From assembly GCA_018663505.1 (NCBI GenBank), contig JABJQG010000010.1, forward strand, positions 1 through 64,000: a stretch of 64,000 nt of DNA, given 5' to 3'. The DNA is from Pseudobdellovibrionaceae bacterium (lineage in GTDB: Bacteria > Bdellovibrionota > Bdellovibrionia > Bdellovibrionales > UBA1609). The notes below the pieces were generated by a model. That model was not told the DNA's origin. It saw only the letters and a program-made list of their open reading frames with translations, and ran no database searches. Shown here piece after piece: positions 53,821 to 63,998 of this stretch (its first letter is position 1; every line of letters starts with the position of its first letter). A program made the translations under genes and the position numbers.

Positions 53821-55220
53821 TGCTCAAGATATGGGGACCATCGTGGTTTTTCGTAGTTATATCTATCAAAGGTAATTCGGCGTTCATTAGATCCGTCAAT
53901 ATCAACGATATATAGCTGTTTACGATGAGTGCGATCGCTTGTAAAAATAACTTTTTGGCCGTCAGGTGAAAAACTAGGTTCTTCATTATTAGCATTTTTA
54001 GAGGAATTAACTTTCATAGCGGAGGTCAGTCTCTGCATATTTGTGCCATCGGTGTTCATTATAAAAATATCAAAAAAGCCACCTTTGTGTGCGCCTCTAT
54101 CTTGTCCAGCAAAAACAATTTTTTTACCATCAGGAGAAAATCGTGGCGATGAGTTATACCAACCGGCAAATGTTCGTCGTTTCAAACTAGTGCCATTAAT
54201 GCTCATGGTATAAATCATGGGTCGTCCACTCCTTGTGGATGAAAAAACAATTTGATTTCCGTCAGCAGAAATATGCGGTTCTAAATCTAAAGTCCATTTC
54301 TTTCTTCCTTTGATTATTGAGGAAATTCTCTCAGAGACCAGGTCCACGCGATTGATGTCAGACACCGCATTTCTTGAATGGGTATAATAAACATATCTCC
54401 CATTGGGATGAAATGTGGCACCAGAGTTTGTTCCTTTTTTATATGCCACCAGTTCCATCTTTCCTGTGGCAAAAGTATATAAAAACAGATCGGCATTTCT
54501 CGTTCTAGCTTTTGGGTGATAAGCGAAGTTAGTGAAGGCAAGTTTTTTTCCATCGGGTGACCAGTCAGGAGATATGGATAAGTTTTTTGATCGAGTAATT
54601 CTTTTTATACTGGATTTATGGCCATCCCAATCCATAACATATATTTCTTTGAATTTACCATGTAGGTTTGCTGTAAAAGCAATTTTAGTATTAAAAATCC
54701 CTTTTTTACCGGTGAGCTCAACCACAAGGTCGTTGCTAAATCTATGTGCCAGAGACCTTGTCATGGAAAGTTCTGCTTTATAAGTTCTCGCAAAAACTGT
54801 TTTTGCCTGTGGAACATAGTAAACATATGCATCCATCTCAATTTTACCAGCATTGATTTTATAACCAATACGAATTAAGAAGTCAGTTTCTATAACCTTC
54901 CATTTGTTAAAATCAAAGCCATTAGGGGCGCCAGGTTTTGGCTTTAATCCTGTAAGCTTGGTATCTTCTAAGAAAGCAGCCGGGTCTACAAAACTGAAGT
55001 AGCTTGAGACTTGGAGATCATTTTTGATGACTTTATAAATTTCTTGACCAGTTTTTACAGCCCGTTTTCCAGAAGAAAAGCTACCGTAGTAATTCAAGGC
55101 AGGCAATGCAAGTAAACTTTTTTTAACGTGTGCGGATCCAACATTTATGTAAATTTGTCCGGCGTTTAAAAAGGATGATGTAAAAAAAATAGTAATTAAT
55201 AAAAAAACGTATTTGATCAT
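53817..55220 (-). CDS. tolB: TolB periplasmic beta-propeller
   Basis: The 467-residue protein has a signal peptide (FLLITIFFTSSFLNAG) and an N-terminal TolB domain (residues about 22-165). The C-terminal six-bladed propeller has repeats of the WSPDGKKLAF type (ISPDWSPDGKKLAFTN, RFSPDGKKIVFAG, EPSFSPDGQKVIF). TolB bridges Pal and the TolQRA motor. No pal gene follows; glnE does. Confidence 0.93.
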   Translation of the reverse strand: MIKYVFLLITIFFTSSFLNAGQIYINVGSAHVKKSLLALPALNYYGSFSSGKRAVKTGQEIYKVIKNDLQVSSYFSFVDPAAFLEDTKLTGLKPKPGAPNGFDFNKWKVIETDFLIRIGYKINAGKIEMDAYVYYVPQAKTVFARTYKAELSMTRSLAHRFSNDLVVELTGKKGIFNTKIAFTANLHGKFKEIYVMDWDGHKSSIKRITRSKNLSISPDWSPDGKKLAFTNFAYHPKARTRNADLFLYTFATGKMELVAYKKGTNSGATFHPNGRYVYYTHSRNAVSDINRVDLVSERISSIIKGRKKWTLDLEPHISADGNQIVFSSTRSGRPMIYTMSINGTSLKRRTFAGWYNSSPRFSPDGKKIVFAGQDRGAHKGGFFDIFIMNTDGTNMQRLTSAMKVNSSKNANNEEPSFSPDGQKVIFTSDRTHRKQLYIVDIDGSNERRITFDRYNYEKPRWSPYLEQ

Positions 55221-55268
55221 AGTAGGTTCCTGTATTTAGAGACTCTAACACACTTCGTTTAGTATAGA

Positions 55269-55985
55269 TCATGGAAATGAAAGAATAAAACTATTTTTAG
55301 AGAGAAGTGATTTTAACCTATCTGGTGGTTGTGGAAGAGGTGAAGACTTGTCTATGGATGTCAAAACGCTTTGGTCAAACAGATTATTGTTAGATGTTTC
55401 TAGAATTTCTTTTTTTATTATATAGCCCTGCATATCAATTGCAATTAAAGCCTTTGCTTTTAAATCTTGATTGTTTAAGTAGGCAGGTAACACAAAGTTT
55501 TGATTTATTCTTCGTTTTACTTCAGATAAGTATTTATTGTATTTAAGCTGATTTAAACCATCTAGGCTATCTCCAGAAGCAATGATATTGCCTTTAAAAA
55601 CGGGATCCTTTGGTTTGTTATTTGTATTTTCTTTATTTTTCTCATCATTTATTAAATCTTGTTTAATCTGATCTAGCGCACTCATGGCTTTGAGTTCTTT
55701 TAACGCTTTAAGCTGTTTTTTCTTAAAATATTTAGCTTTTTTTTTCTTTTGTTTTAGGCGTACTGTTTTATTTTTTATCTTTGAAGGTTTAGCTGTTTTT
55801 GACTTAATCTTTTCTGGTAAAGCTACCATATCAACGCGAATGGCGTTTTCAAAAATAATATTTTCCGTTTTAAAGAGAGTAAATTTTATAGTAAAAATGG
55901 ATATGATGAATAAATGTAGCCCTAAGGAGATTACAATATTTTTAGAAAAAGGAGTTAGGCCGTCGTAAGCCTGGATAACTTTCAT
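55269..55985 (-). CDS. tolA: TolA/TonB-like energy-transducing protein
   Basis: The 238-residue protein has one N-terminal membrane helix (IVISLGLHLFIISIFTIKFTLF), a Lys-rich charged middle region and a C-terminal TonB/TolA-like domain (YLSEVKRRINQNFVLPAYLNNQDLKAKALIAIDMQGYI). Being in the tol cluster points to TolA, while its C-terminal domain is more TonB-like. It overlaps tolR by 4 nt. Confidence 0.85.
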   Translation of the reverse strand: MKVIQAYDGLTPFSKNIVISLGLHLFIISIFTIKFTLFKTENIIFENAIRVDMVALPEKIKSKTAKPSKIKNKTVRLKQKKKKAKYFKKKQLKALKELKAMSALDQIKQDLINDEKNKENTNNKPKDPVFKGNIIASGDSLDGLNQLKYNKYLSEVKRRINQNFVLPAYLNNQDLKAKALIAIDMQGYIIKKEILETSNNNLFDQSVLTSIDKSSPLPQPPDRLKSLLSKNSFILSFP

Positions 55986-56401
55986 CTTGATCCAAGCGGT
56001 AAGCTGATTAGACTAATGTTACTTATACCTGCTGCGCGCACTTCTCCCATAGCCTTAGCAACAGCACCGTAGTAGGCTTTTTTATCGGCCTTAATATAAA
56101 CTTGTTTGTTTTTTCGGGTTTTAAAAATTGCCTTTATTTTTTTTCTTAAAGCTTTCGCTTGAACTTCAACTTTGCCAATATAGAGTCTGCCGTTTTTTTT
56201 TATTGTTAGTACAAAGGGCTTGTCATTAGTACTAACCCCTGTGCTTTCAACTTCCGGAAGATCAATCTCTAAACCTTGCTGCATCATAGGAGCTGTAACC
56301 ATAAAAATTATTAAAAGCACCAGCATGACATCCACAAGGGGGGTGATGTTGATCTCACTTAGTGAAGCTCTGCTACCTCGAGAGGGTGAATTCATCCCCA
56401 T
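55982..56401 (-). CDS. tolR: TolR (ExbD family) protein
   Basis: The 139-residue protein has the family membrane helix with the essential Asp (ITPLVDVMLVLLIIFMVTAP) and a periplasmic domain with KADKKAYYGAVAKAMGEVRAAGI. With TolQ it forms the proton-driven motor that energises TolA. It sits 2 bp after tolQ. Confidence 0.95.
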   Translation of the reverse strand: MGMNSPSRGSRASLSEINITPLVDVMLVLLIIFMVTAPMMQQGLEIDLPEVESTGVSTNDKPFVLTIKKNGRLYIGKVEVQAKALRKKIKAIFKTRKNKQVYIKADKKAYYGAVAKAMGEVRAAGISNISLISLPLGSR

Positions 56402-56403
56402 AC

Positions 56404-57144
56404 TTAGTTTCCTTTAAAGAAATTTCTTTTAACAATATTTAAAAAATCGCTAGAGAAGCTATTGATTTCAGTTTCTTGTTTTTTAATTTTAGAAATAAAA
56501 TGGTTGTAGCCAACGGTTGCTGGAATTGCAGTGACGAGTCCTATTGCGGTAGCAATTAGGGCTTCAGAGATTCCAGGGGCAACCACTGCAAGGCTCGCCA
56601 TATTCGTGGCAGCAATTTTTTGAAAAGAGCCCATGATTCCCCAAACCGTTCCAAATAATCCGATAAATGGCCCCGTGGAGCCCGTGGTAGCAAGAAAGCT
56701 CAGTTGATTTTCCATTTTTTCGATTTCAATTTGCTCGGATTTACTGATAGCTCTTTGTAGATTATCAATTCCAGATAGCATAGGAGAGTGGGTATCTAGT
56801 TCTTTGTTGGCCAGCCCAGAGTCGGCAATTTTTCTGAGCTCCTGATAACCCGCTCTAAAGATATGCGATAATGAGGAGCTTTCATGCTCGGCGATATTGT
56901 CGTAAATTTCATCTAGGGACTTTGCTTTCCAAAATAGATCCAAAAAATCATCGTTAGCATTTTTCAATAATTTAAATTGTTTTTTTTTGGTTATAATGAT
57001 TGCCCAAGATACTAGTGACATAGCTATAAGTATTATTAAGGTAAGTTGCACTGTAAAACTGGCTGACATTATGGAGTGCCAGGCACCCATATTTACAACA
57101 GGCTTAGTAGAGGCATCGGCAGCATAGGCAATTTCAAAAAACAT
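56404..57144 (-). CDS. tolQ: TolQ (ExbB family) protein
   Basis: The 246-residue protein has three hydrophobic segments: VQLTLIILIAMSLVSWAI, FLATTGSTGPFIGLFGTVWGIMGSF and APGISEALIATAIGLVTAIPATVGY. The last two carry the conserved motor residues. An extra N-terminal MFFEIAYAADA stretch precedes the first helix. It is the first gene of tolQ-R-A-B. Confidence 0.95.
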   Translation of the reverse strand: MFFEIAYAADASTKPVVNMGAWHSIMSASFTVQLTLIILIAMSLVSWAIIITKKKQFKLLKNANDDFLDLFWKAKSLDEIYDNIAEHESSSLSHIFRAGYQELRKIADSGLANKELDTHSPMLSGIDNLQRAISKSEQIEIEKMENQLSFLATTGSTGPFIGLFGTVWGIMGSFQKIAATNMASLAVVAPGISEALIATAIGLVTAIPATVGYNHFISKIKKQETEINSFSSDFLNIVKRNFFKGN

Positions 57145-57224
57145 AACATCTCCTTAGAATGGCTAGATGCTAAATCTTTTTTGCTAAAGTTTGTATTTCC
57201 TACACTTTAAGAAGCAAAGCGTCA

Positions 57225-57989
57225 TTAAGGTTCTATGAAACCCGCTACTTGGGAAGTGAGCCATTGAGGAAGCCCTTGGTTTGCTTTTGAGTTTTCAAGG
57301 ATGACCTTAATATGCCGTCTCTTGAATTCATTAAGCATTCTGGGGGTAATTAAAGGTATTTTCTTGTGCATATAGGGTGTGATAATAAAATCAGCATTGA
57401 TTTTTGCCAGAGGTTCAATGTAGAGAGCTGACATAAACATCAACTGAGTTTGTAAGCTTAAATTTGAGGCAAATACCCACAAGGGGTTTTCTTTACGTAG
57501 GTACTTTATGACATTTGCATATGGGCTTTTAATAATAACCTTATTAGACTTCTTGTGTTTTTCTAAAAGAGCTTTAAACTTAAACAGTTTAGCAGGGTCT
57601 TGTTCCAAAATATTCAGTAATACCAGAGTATTAGGGTTATTCTGAAAAAAATTATCTAAGCTTATATAGCCAAGGTTGTCTAGGGTAGAAAAGGGGGTAT
57701 TAAAAATATAACTTTCCTTTTCTATGTGGCCATTCTTTTTATAGAGAACATAGTTGAGATCTTGGGTGACCCACAGGTTAACACTGAGCATTTTCTCATG
57801 ATTGAGTATAGAATTTTTATTTGGAATGACCTCTTTAAAGCTGAACTCTAAGCTATTGTTAGTTAAAGGGTGATCCAAGGGACTGTGTTGCTGTGAGAGA
57901 CCTAAAAACCTTAGTCCAATGAGAATAGCGGATAAAATAATTATACTAAAAAGGCTTATACTGATGAGTCTGAAGAAGGCATATTTCAT
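57225..57989 (-). CDS. Membrane-anchored, degenerate GDPD-like protein
   Basis: From Met 57989 it is about 254 residues with an anchor (LISISLFSIIILSAILIGL). The body follows a glycerophosphodiesterase TIM-barrel order: the PENT-like NKNSIL and VNLWVTQDLNYVLY, then a C-terminal ILENSKANQGLPQWLTSQVAGFIEP. The catalytic His-Arg, Glu-x-Asp and His-Asp residues are missing, so it would be a pseudoenzyme. GDPD kinship is weak and inferred. An earlier TTG (58145) would add 52 residues of basic sequence; I prefer the shorter start because it leaves room for the sufB promoter. Confidence 0.55.
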   Translation of the reverse strand: MKYAFFRLISISLFSIIILSAILIGLRFLGLSQQHSPLDHPLTNNSLEFSFKEVIPNKNSILNHEKMLSVNLWVTQDLNYVLYKKNGHIEKESYIFNTPFSTLDNLGYISLDNFFQNNPNTLVLLNILEQDPAKLFKFKALLEKHKKSNKVIIKSPYANVIKYLRKENPLWVFASNLSLQTQLMFMSALYIEPLAKINADFIITPYMHKKIPLITPRMLNEFKRRHIKVILENSKANQGLPQWLTSQVAGFIEP

Positions 57990-58246
57990 TGTGGTAATAA
58001 ACAAAGGATTCTCTTTGAAATCAATGTTTATATTGATCATTGTAGGAAAGTTAAGTACTTTGCAAATACGTTTAGGTGCTTGAATAGATTCTCGTAGCAC
58101 AAAACTGAGGAGGCAGCCTTTAACTACCATCTTCGGTGAGTACAATTTTTATTTTAAAGCCTTTCTGGCTTTTTTGTGCCCTGATTTGGTCATTATAGGT
58201 TTTCTTTAAATTAGACGAAGATCATAAAGATAACTAAAGAGTGGAT

Positions 58247-59683
58247 ATGACTGAACTGAAATCACATTTGAAAAATGACTACAAGTATGGATTTGTCACT
58301 GAGATTGAATCGGAATCTTTTAAAAAGGGTTTAAACGAAGAGGTTATTACTCAAATATCTCAAGTAAAAAATGAACCTCAATGGATGCTAGATAGCCGAC
58401 TTAAGGCTTTTAAATATTGGCAGACACTAAAGGAGCCACGTTGGCCGGAGTTTGATTACCCGGAGATTAATTACCAAGATATTATTTACTACTCGGCCCC
58501 CAAAAAAAATGTTGAAGAAAAAAAGAGTTTAGATGAATTGGACCCAGAGTTGCTGAAAACTTTTGAAAAACTGGGTATCCCCCTTCAGGAGCAAAAACGA
58601 ATTTCCGGAGTGGCAATGGATGTTGTTTTTGACAGTGTGTCTGTGGGAACCACACATAAAGAAATTTTAGACGAGGCGGGTGTCATCTTTTGCTCAATCT
58701 CGGAAGCTATTCAAAAATACCCAGAACTTGTAAAAAAATATATGGGTACGGTGGTTCCTTATAAAGATAATTTTTTTGCAGCTCTAAACGCCGCCGTTTT
58801 CACAGATGGGTCTTTTTGCTATATTCCAAAAGGTGTTACGTGCCCTATGGATTTATCTACTTATTTTAGAATCAACGCAGAAGAAACAGGTCAATTTGAG
58901 AGAACCTTACTTATTGCAGATGAAGGTAGCTTTGTAAATTATTTAGAAGGTTGTACTGCTCCAATGAGAGATAGCAATCAATTGCATGCCGCTGTGGTTG
59001 AGCTTGTAGCTATGGAGCGAGCCGAAATTAAATATTCTACGGTACAAAATTGGTACGCTGGCGATAAGGATGGCATAGGTGGTATTTTTAATTTTGTTAC
59101 TAAGAGGGGTCGTTGTTTAGGTAACGATTCTAAAATTTCTTGGACTCAAGTGGAGGCAGGATCTGCCATTACTTGGAAGTACCCTAGTTGTATTCTACAA
59201 GGAGATCGTTCAGAAGGGTTCTTTTACTCTGTAGCTTTAACACATGATAAAATGAAAGCAGACACCGGGACTAAGATGGTGCATGTGGGTAAGAATACTA
59301 AAAGTACTATCATTGCTAAAGGTATTTCCACAGATCAGTCACAAAACAGTTATCGTGGACAAGTAAAAATGATGAAAAGTGCATCTGGAGCCAGAAATTA
59401 CACGCAATGTGATTCCATGCTTGTGGGTGATGAATCTAATGCCAACACTTTTCCTGTGATCGATGTAGGCAACAAATCTGCGATAGTTGAACACGAAGCA
59501 TCTACTTCAAGAATTAGTGAAGATCAGCTTTTTTATTTACAGACGCGAGGGTTAGATTTGGAAGAATCCATTTCCATATTAGTCAATGGGTTTTGCAAAG
59601 ATGTATTTAAGCAATTACCTTTGGAGTTTTCTGTTGAAGCAGTAAAACTGATTGAAATGAAATTAGAAAACAGTGTGGGTTAA
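58247..59683 (+). CDS. sufB: SufB, Fe-S cluster assembly scaffold
   Basis: The 478-residue protein has the SufBD core ([33 protein letters not shown] and [22 protein letters not shown]). Cys in YLEGCTAP is the conserved functional site. A GTG at 58241 in the same frame is an alternative start; ATG 58247 is preferred. It opens the sufB-C-D-S-nfu operon that builds [Fe-S] clusters. Confidence 0.96.
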   Translation: MTELKSHLKNDYKYGFVTEIESESFKKGLNEEVITQISQVKNEPQWMLDSRLKAFKYWQTLKEPRWPEFDYPEINYQDIIYYSAPKKNVEEKKSLDELDPELLKTFEKLGIPLQEQKRISGVAMDVVFDSVSVGTTHKEILDEAGVIFCSISEAIQKYPELVKKYMGTVVPYKDNFFAALNAAVFTDGSFCYIPKGVTCPMDLSTYFRINAEETGQFERTLLIADEGSFVNYLEGCTAPMRDSNQLHAAVVELVAMERAEIKYSTVQNWYAGDKDGIGGIFNFVTKRGRCLGNDSKISWTQVEAGSAITWKYPSCILQGDRSEGFFYSVALTHDKMKADTGTKMVHVGKNTKSTIIAKGISTDQSQNSYRGQVKMMKSASGARNYTQCDSMLVGDESNANTFPVIDVGNKSAIVEHEASTSRISEDQLFYLQTRGLDLEESISILVNGFCKDVFKQLPLEFSVEAVKLIEMKLENSVG

Positions 59684-59694
59684 AGGAAAATAAA

Positions 59695-60447
59695 ATGTTA
59701 AAAATAAAAAATTTAAAAGCAGCTGTGGATGGAACTGAAATTTTAAAAGGCTTAAACTTAGAAGTAAAAGCCGGTGAAGTGCATGCTATTATGGGGCCTA
59801 ATGGTTCTGGCAAAAGTACTTTGTCAAAAGTTGTGGCTGGACATCCTAGTTATGAAGTTACAGCTGGTGATGTGGAATTTGAAATTAATTTTAAATATAA
59901 AAATTTACTTGAGCTGAGCCCTGATGAAAGAGCAAAAGAAGGCGTGTTTCTGGCTTTTCAGTATCCTGTGGAAGTACCAGGTGTGAGCAATATAAAATTT
60001 CTGCAAACGGCATTTAATTCTGTTTGTAAACACCAAGGGTCTAAAGCTCTCAACGAAGAAGACTTTTTAGTATTCTTAAAAGAAAAAGCTAAAATTATGG
60101 GAATGAAAGATGATTTCTTTTATAGAGCCGTTAATGCCGGATTTTCAGGTGGAGAAAAGAAAAAGAATGAAATCTTACAAATGGCTGTGCTCTCACCAAG
60201 AGTGGCATTTTTGGATGAAACGGATTCGGGTCTTGATATCGACGCACTACGAGTAGTATCTAATGGTATCAATCAACTTAAAAATAAGCACAACGCCATT
60301 GTTCTTGTAACTCATTACCAGAGATTGCTTGATTATATAAAACCAGATTATGTTCACGTCTTATCAGATGGGAAAATCATAGAAACAGGTGATTTTAATT
60401 TAGCAAAAAAATTAGAAGATAAAGGTTATGATTGGTTAGTCCATTAG
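59695..60447 (+). CDS. sufC: SufC, Fe-S assembly ATPase
   Basis: The 250-residue ABC-type ATPase has Walker A GPNGSGKST, signature FSGGEKKKNEI, Walker B FLDETDSGLDIDAL and H-loop VTHYQRLL, all as in SufC. It energises the SufBCD scaffold. Spacing to sufB is 11 bp. Confidence 0.97.
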   Translation: MLKIKNLKAAVDGTEILKGLNLEVKAGEVHAIMGPNGSGKSTLSKVVAGHPSYEVTAGDVEFEINFKYKNLLELSPDERAKEGVFLAFQYPVEVPGVSNIKFLQTAFNSVCKHQGSKALNEEDFLVFLKEKAKIMGMKDDFFYRAVNAGFSGGEKKKNEILQMAVLSPRVAFLDETDSGLDIDALRVVSNGINQLKNKHNAIVLVTHYQRLLDYIKPDYVHVLSDGKIIETGDFNLAKKLEDKGYDWLVH

Positions 60448-60466
60448 TGGAATTAAAGGTGAGCTT

Positions 60467-61339
60467 ATGAAGATTGAAATTAAAAATGGAATAATTATTG
60501 ATCCCGAGAACAAGGAAGTTGTCGTTGATGGAAATACTCTTACTTTCCTGAGCGCTAGTGAAAATGTAGTTAGCTTTATGCACTCCTTTGATTCTAATGT
60601 TCCACCTTATTCATTGGAGATAAAAGTTAAAGATAATTTGCACTTAGTGTTTATTGATGAGTATGAAGTGACTGAAAATGCTAAGACCTCAGTCATTAAG
60701 TACCATTTTAAATTACGTAAACATGCACATGTTGATTTTTTACTTTCTCAGTCTTCACAAGTTAAGAGAAGTATTGATTCTGATTTAGCCGAGTCGGCTT
60801 CTTTTGAAATGATTAATACTTTTTTAAAAGAGGGACATGATGAAGTTGATTTTCATTGTAATTTAAACGGAGAGCATGCCGAGATTTTTTTAAAGGGTAT
60901 ATATCTTTCAGTGGATAAAAACATTAATAGAATAAACTCATTGATTGAGCATCACAGCCCACATACTTACTCAGATCAGCTATACAAGGGGATTTTAGAT
61001 GATAATTCCCAAGTGGACTATAAGGGTTGTATTGTTTTACATAAGCCAGCGCAAAAATCCAGTTCATCTCAACTAAACAAGAATGTTTTATTAACAGATA
61101 AAGCGAAAATTAATTCTAAACCAGAATTAAAGGTTTTTGCAGATGATGTGAGCGCCACTCATGGATCAACAGTTGGCGAGTTAAGCCCAGAGGAATTATT
61201 CTATTTTCAATCAAGAGGAATCAATAAAGAGGATGCGCAGAAAATACTTTTGCGAGGATTTTTATCAGAAGTGGCCTTTAAGGTGAGGAACTCTGGCTTA
61301 AAATCCATTATTGAGCAAAAAATTGGAGAAGTAGTATGA
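60467..61339 (+). CDS. sufD: SufD-like Fe-S assembly protein
   Basis: The 290-residue protein shows the SufBD C-terminal region: VDYKGCIVLHKPAQKSSSSQLNKN, FADDVSATHGSTVGELSPEELFYFQSRGI. It is shorter than E. coli SufD (423 residues), with a reduced N-terminal half. The His in SATHGST is the conserved family residue. It overlaps sufS by 4 nt. Confidence 0.9.
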   Translation: MKIEIKNGIIIDPENKEVVVDGNTLTFLSASENVVSFMHSFDSNVPPYSLEIKVKDNLHLVFIDEYEVTENAKTSVIKYHFKLRKHAHVDFLLSQSSQVKRSIDSDLAESASFEMINTFLKEGHDEVDFHCNLNGEHAEIFLKGIYLSVDKNINRINSLIEHHSPHTYSDQLYKGILDDNSQVDYKGCIVLHKPAQKSSSSQLNKNVLLTDKAKINSKPELKVFADDVSATHGSTVGELSPEELFYFQSRGINKEDAQKILLRGFLSEVAFKVRNSGLKSIIEQKIGEVV

Positions 61340-62550
61340 ATCTATATGACGAAATTAAAAATGAATTTCCAATATTAACTTCTAAAGTTAATGGAAAACC
61401 ACTGGCCTACTTTGACAATGCAGCCACAACTTTAACCCCTGTATGTGTGGCTGAGGAAATTAAAGAGTTTGATATACTTCACAAGTCAAATGTCCACAGA
61501 GGAATCCATTATTTATCGCAAAAAGCCACGGAAAGATTTGAAGTTGCTAGAGATAAGGTTCAGGCTTTTTTAAATGCTAAATCTGTAGATGAGGTTGTCT
61601 TTACTTCAGGTACTACAGACTCCATTAATTTAATGGCATTTAGTTATGGTGAAGCCTTTATTAACGAGGGTGATGAAATTATTTTGTCTCAAATGGAGCA
61701 TCACTCGAACATTGTACCATGGCAACTAATGGCTGAGCGTAAAAAAGCAAAAATTAAGTTTATTCCGCTTACAGATATTGGGGAGTTAGACTTCGAAGCC
61801 TTTAAAAGACTTATTTCCGCAAAAACTAAAATTCTTTCTATGACCTATTGTTCGAACACATTAGGCACAGTGAATCCAGTTAAAGATTACATTAACTATG
61901 CAAAACAAAAAAATATCCATGTACATATTGATGCTGCTCAAGCCGTAAATGCTTTTTCGGTGGATGTACAAGAATTAGATTGTGATTTTCTATCTTTCTC
62001 TGGTCATAAGATGTTCGCAGCTTTTGGTGTGGGTGTATTTTATGGAAAATATGATCTTTTAGACCAATTCCCACCTTTTAAAGGTGGGGGGAGTATGATT
62101 ACTGATGTACGTGAAGATGGATCTGACTATATGAAGCCTCCACAAAGGTTTGAGGCGGGTACTCCCAATGTATCTGGTGCAATTGGTTTAGCACGCGCTA
62201 TCGATTTTATGAACGACATTGGTTTTGATAAAATCCATAAATATGAAACTGATTTAATGCAGTATAAAACCGCTCAACTTGCAAAAATTGAAGGCCTACA
62301 ATTTGTAGGTACATCTAAAAGCAAAATAAAAATAAACTCGTTTGTTTTCCCAGGCATTCACAACTCGGACCTTGCAACCCTTATGGACCAAGAAGGAGTT
62401 GCTGTCCGATCCGGTAAGCATTGTACAAATTTAATTATGAAATACTTTGATATCCCAGGAACCATTCGAGCTTCACTATCCATTTATAACTCAGAGGCGC
62501 ATGTGGATCAACTGTGCCAGTCTATTGTGAAAGCAAGGGGGTTTTTCTAA
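61336..62550 (+). CDS. sufS: SufS cysteine desulfurase
   Basis: The 404-residue class V PLP enzyme has YFDNAATTLTP at the start, SQMEHHSNIVPW, the Schiff-base Lys in FLSFSGHKMFAAFG and the active-site Cys in VRSGKHCTNLIM. It supplies sulphur for the scaffold. No sufE or sufU lies nearby, so the sulphur acceptor is elsewhere or unnecessary. Confidence 0.96.
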   Translation: MNLYDEIKNEFPILTSKVNGKPLAYFDNAATTLTPVCVAEEIKEFDILHKSNVHRGIHYLSQKATERFEVARDKVQAFLNAKSVDEVVFTSGTTDSINLMAFSYGEAFINEGDEIILSQMEHHSNIVPWQLMAERKKAKIKFIPLTDIGELDFEAFKRLISAKTKILSMTYCSNTLGTVNPVKDYINYAKQKNIHVHIDAAQAVNAFSVDVQELDCDFLSFSGHKMFAAFGVGVFYGKYDLLDQFPPFKGGGSMITDVREDGSDYMKPPQRFEAGTPNVSGAIGLARAIDFMNDIGFDKIHKYETDLMQYKTAQLAKIEGLQFVGTSKSKIKINSFVFPGIHNSDLATLMDQEGVAVRSGKHCTNLIMKYFDIPGTIRASLSIYNSEAHVDQLCQSIVKARGFF

Positions 62551-63215
62551 TGTCTACAGAATTTATGCCAAAATCACCAGAAGATGTACTTATTAGAGTG
62601 CAGCAAACGCCCAATCCACAAGCCCTTAAGTTTATATGTAATTTTCCTTTTTTAAAAGAGGGTAAGCTCACATTTAAAACAGCGGAGTCAGCAGAGCAGC
62701 TAGAGCTTGTTCAACTTATTTTTCAAGTAGAAGGAGTTACTCAAGTCTTTTTAAGTGATAATACAATGACAGTGAGCTTTGAAGGTACAATTGAAGAGGA
62801 ACTTTTCGAAGATGCCATTTGCTTACTGATTAAAAAGAATTTGCCAAGTCATGATGTAAATATTGATTCTTCACTCTTAGATCAAACAAAAGTGAAAAAA
62901 GATTTATCTGAGCTTTCTCCTAAGATGCGAGAAGTGGAAGAAATATTAGACAGAACCATTCGTCCAGGTTTACAAGCTGATGGTGGTGATGTGGAAGTGG
63001 TTAGCTTTACAGATAATCTTGTGGAAATCATGTACCAGGGTGCTTGTGGCGGCTGTCCCAGCGCTATGATGGGCACTCTAGATGCTATCCAAGGTATTCT
63101 GCAACAAGAGCTTAAGAATGATAACATTCAGGTACGACCAATAATGGAAGACTACTCCATGGGTGGAGGATTCCCTGGCTATTCCCCCTATGGTCAATTC
63201 CCTCCAGAGGATTAA
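62550..63215 (+). CDS. nfuA: Nfu-type iron-sulphur carrier (Nfu_N plus NifU domains)
   Basis: The 221-residue protein has an Nfu_N domain (VQQTPNPQALKFICNFPFL) and a C-terminal NifU domain with the cluster-binding CxxC (YQGACGGCPSAMMGTLDAI). The tail is Gly/Pro-rich (MGGGFPGYSPYGQFPPED). The ATG overlaps the sufS stop and has a Shine-Dalgarno AAGGGGG. It probably delivers clusters to client proteins. Confidence 0.93.
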   Translation: MSTEFMPKSPEDVLIRVQQTPNPQALKFICNFPFLKEGKLTFKTAESAEQLELVQLIFQVEGVTQVFLSDNTMTVSFEGTIEEELFEDAICLLIKKNLPSHDVNIDSSLLDQTKVKKDLSELSPKMREVEEILDRTIRPGLQADGGDVEVVSFTDNLVEIMYQGACGGCPSAMMGTLDAIQGILQQELKNDNIQVRPIMEDYSMGGGFPGYSPYGQFPPED

Positions 63216-63269
63216 AGTTTTATCATATTCTATATAGACACTTTATTTTTACTGGCGTAGTTTAGTTCT

Positions 63270-63653
63270 GTGAATAAAGTAGATGCAGAAAAATTATTAC
63301 TAGCAATGGTCAGTGCTTATGTTTGGGTGGCTAGTTCAGACGAAGTTGTGGGCACGGCAGAGTACAATAAGTTTAGAACAGTTTTAATTGAATCTCCCTT
63401 TGCCACACAAATTGTGGATGAGGATATGATAGAAGCTCGCCATACATTTAAAGATATGGTTTCTTTATTTGACTCTGATTATGAGAAAGCAGTGAACCTC
63501 ACTCGAAATCGACTTAAAAACTTTACTACTCAACCCGTTATGGCCGAAGAAATTATTCGTATTTCGAGGGCTGCAATCATTGCGGATGCTAAGATAAATG
63601 AAGTTGAAGAAGTTGTTTTTAGAGAAATAAAAACTGAACTGCAGAAGGATTAG
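63270..63653 (+). CDS. TerB-like helical protein
   Basis: The 127-residue protein starts at GTG and is all-helical in appearance. IIRISRAAIIADAKINEVEEVVFREI near its end matches the repeated metal-binding helix pair of the tellurite-resistance TerB fold in style. The family match is not strong. No Ter genes are near. It follows the suf operon by 55 bp. Confidence 0.6.
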   Translation: MNKVDAEKLLLAMVSAYVWVASSDEVVGTAEYNKFRTVLIESPFATQIVDEDMIEARHTFKDMVSLFDSDYEKAVNLTRNRLKNFTTQPVMAEEIIRISRAAIIADAKINEVEEVVFREIKTELQKD

Positions 63654-63899
63654 GTTAAGGTTCGGCTTGAAATTATAAATTCGCTTAACTTCCCAAAAAT
63701 TGAAGTACTTCGCTTTTCTAAATACACGTACTCAGGATTGTTTGCCAAGCAGGGTTAATGTAGAGCAAGTAGATATTTTACATTCATATTTTGGGATAAA
63801 GAGGGTGGATATTCGCTACAGCACCCTGGCAACTTGTGAGAACCCGCTAAACGAAGCTTTAATTTAGTGGACAGTTTCCGCTAATGACAATTCTTGTAA

Positions 63900-63998
63900 C
63901 TAAGCGACTTTGTTTTGTTCAGAAAATGAGGTCTTTATCTTTTTTGTGGGAGACGTGGATACTTTGGAGTTAGGCACTTCAAACGAACAGTGAGCCAT
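63900..63998 (-). pseudogene. Possible truncated transposase N-terminus at window edge
   Basis: A 32-residue frame (MAHCSFEVPNSKVS, then SPTKKIKTSFSEQNKVA) resembles the start of IS3-type OrfA proteins but stops early. A candidate inverted-repeat-like sequence, GTGGACAGTTTCCGC, lies just beyond at about 63867-63881. The assignment is tentative. The remaining sequence from 63.65 to 63.87 kb holds no gene that I can see. Confidence 0.25.
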
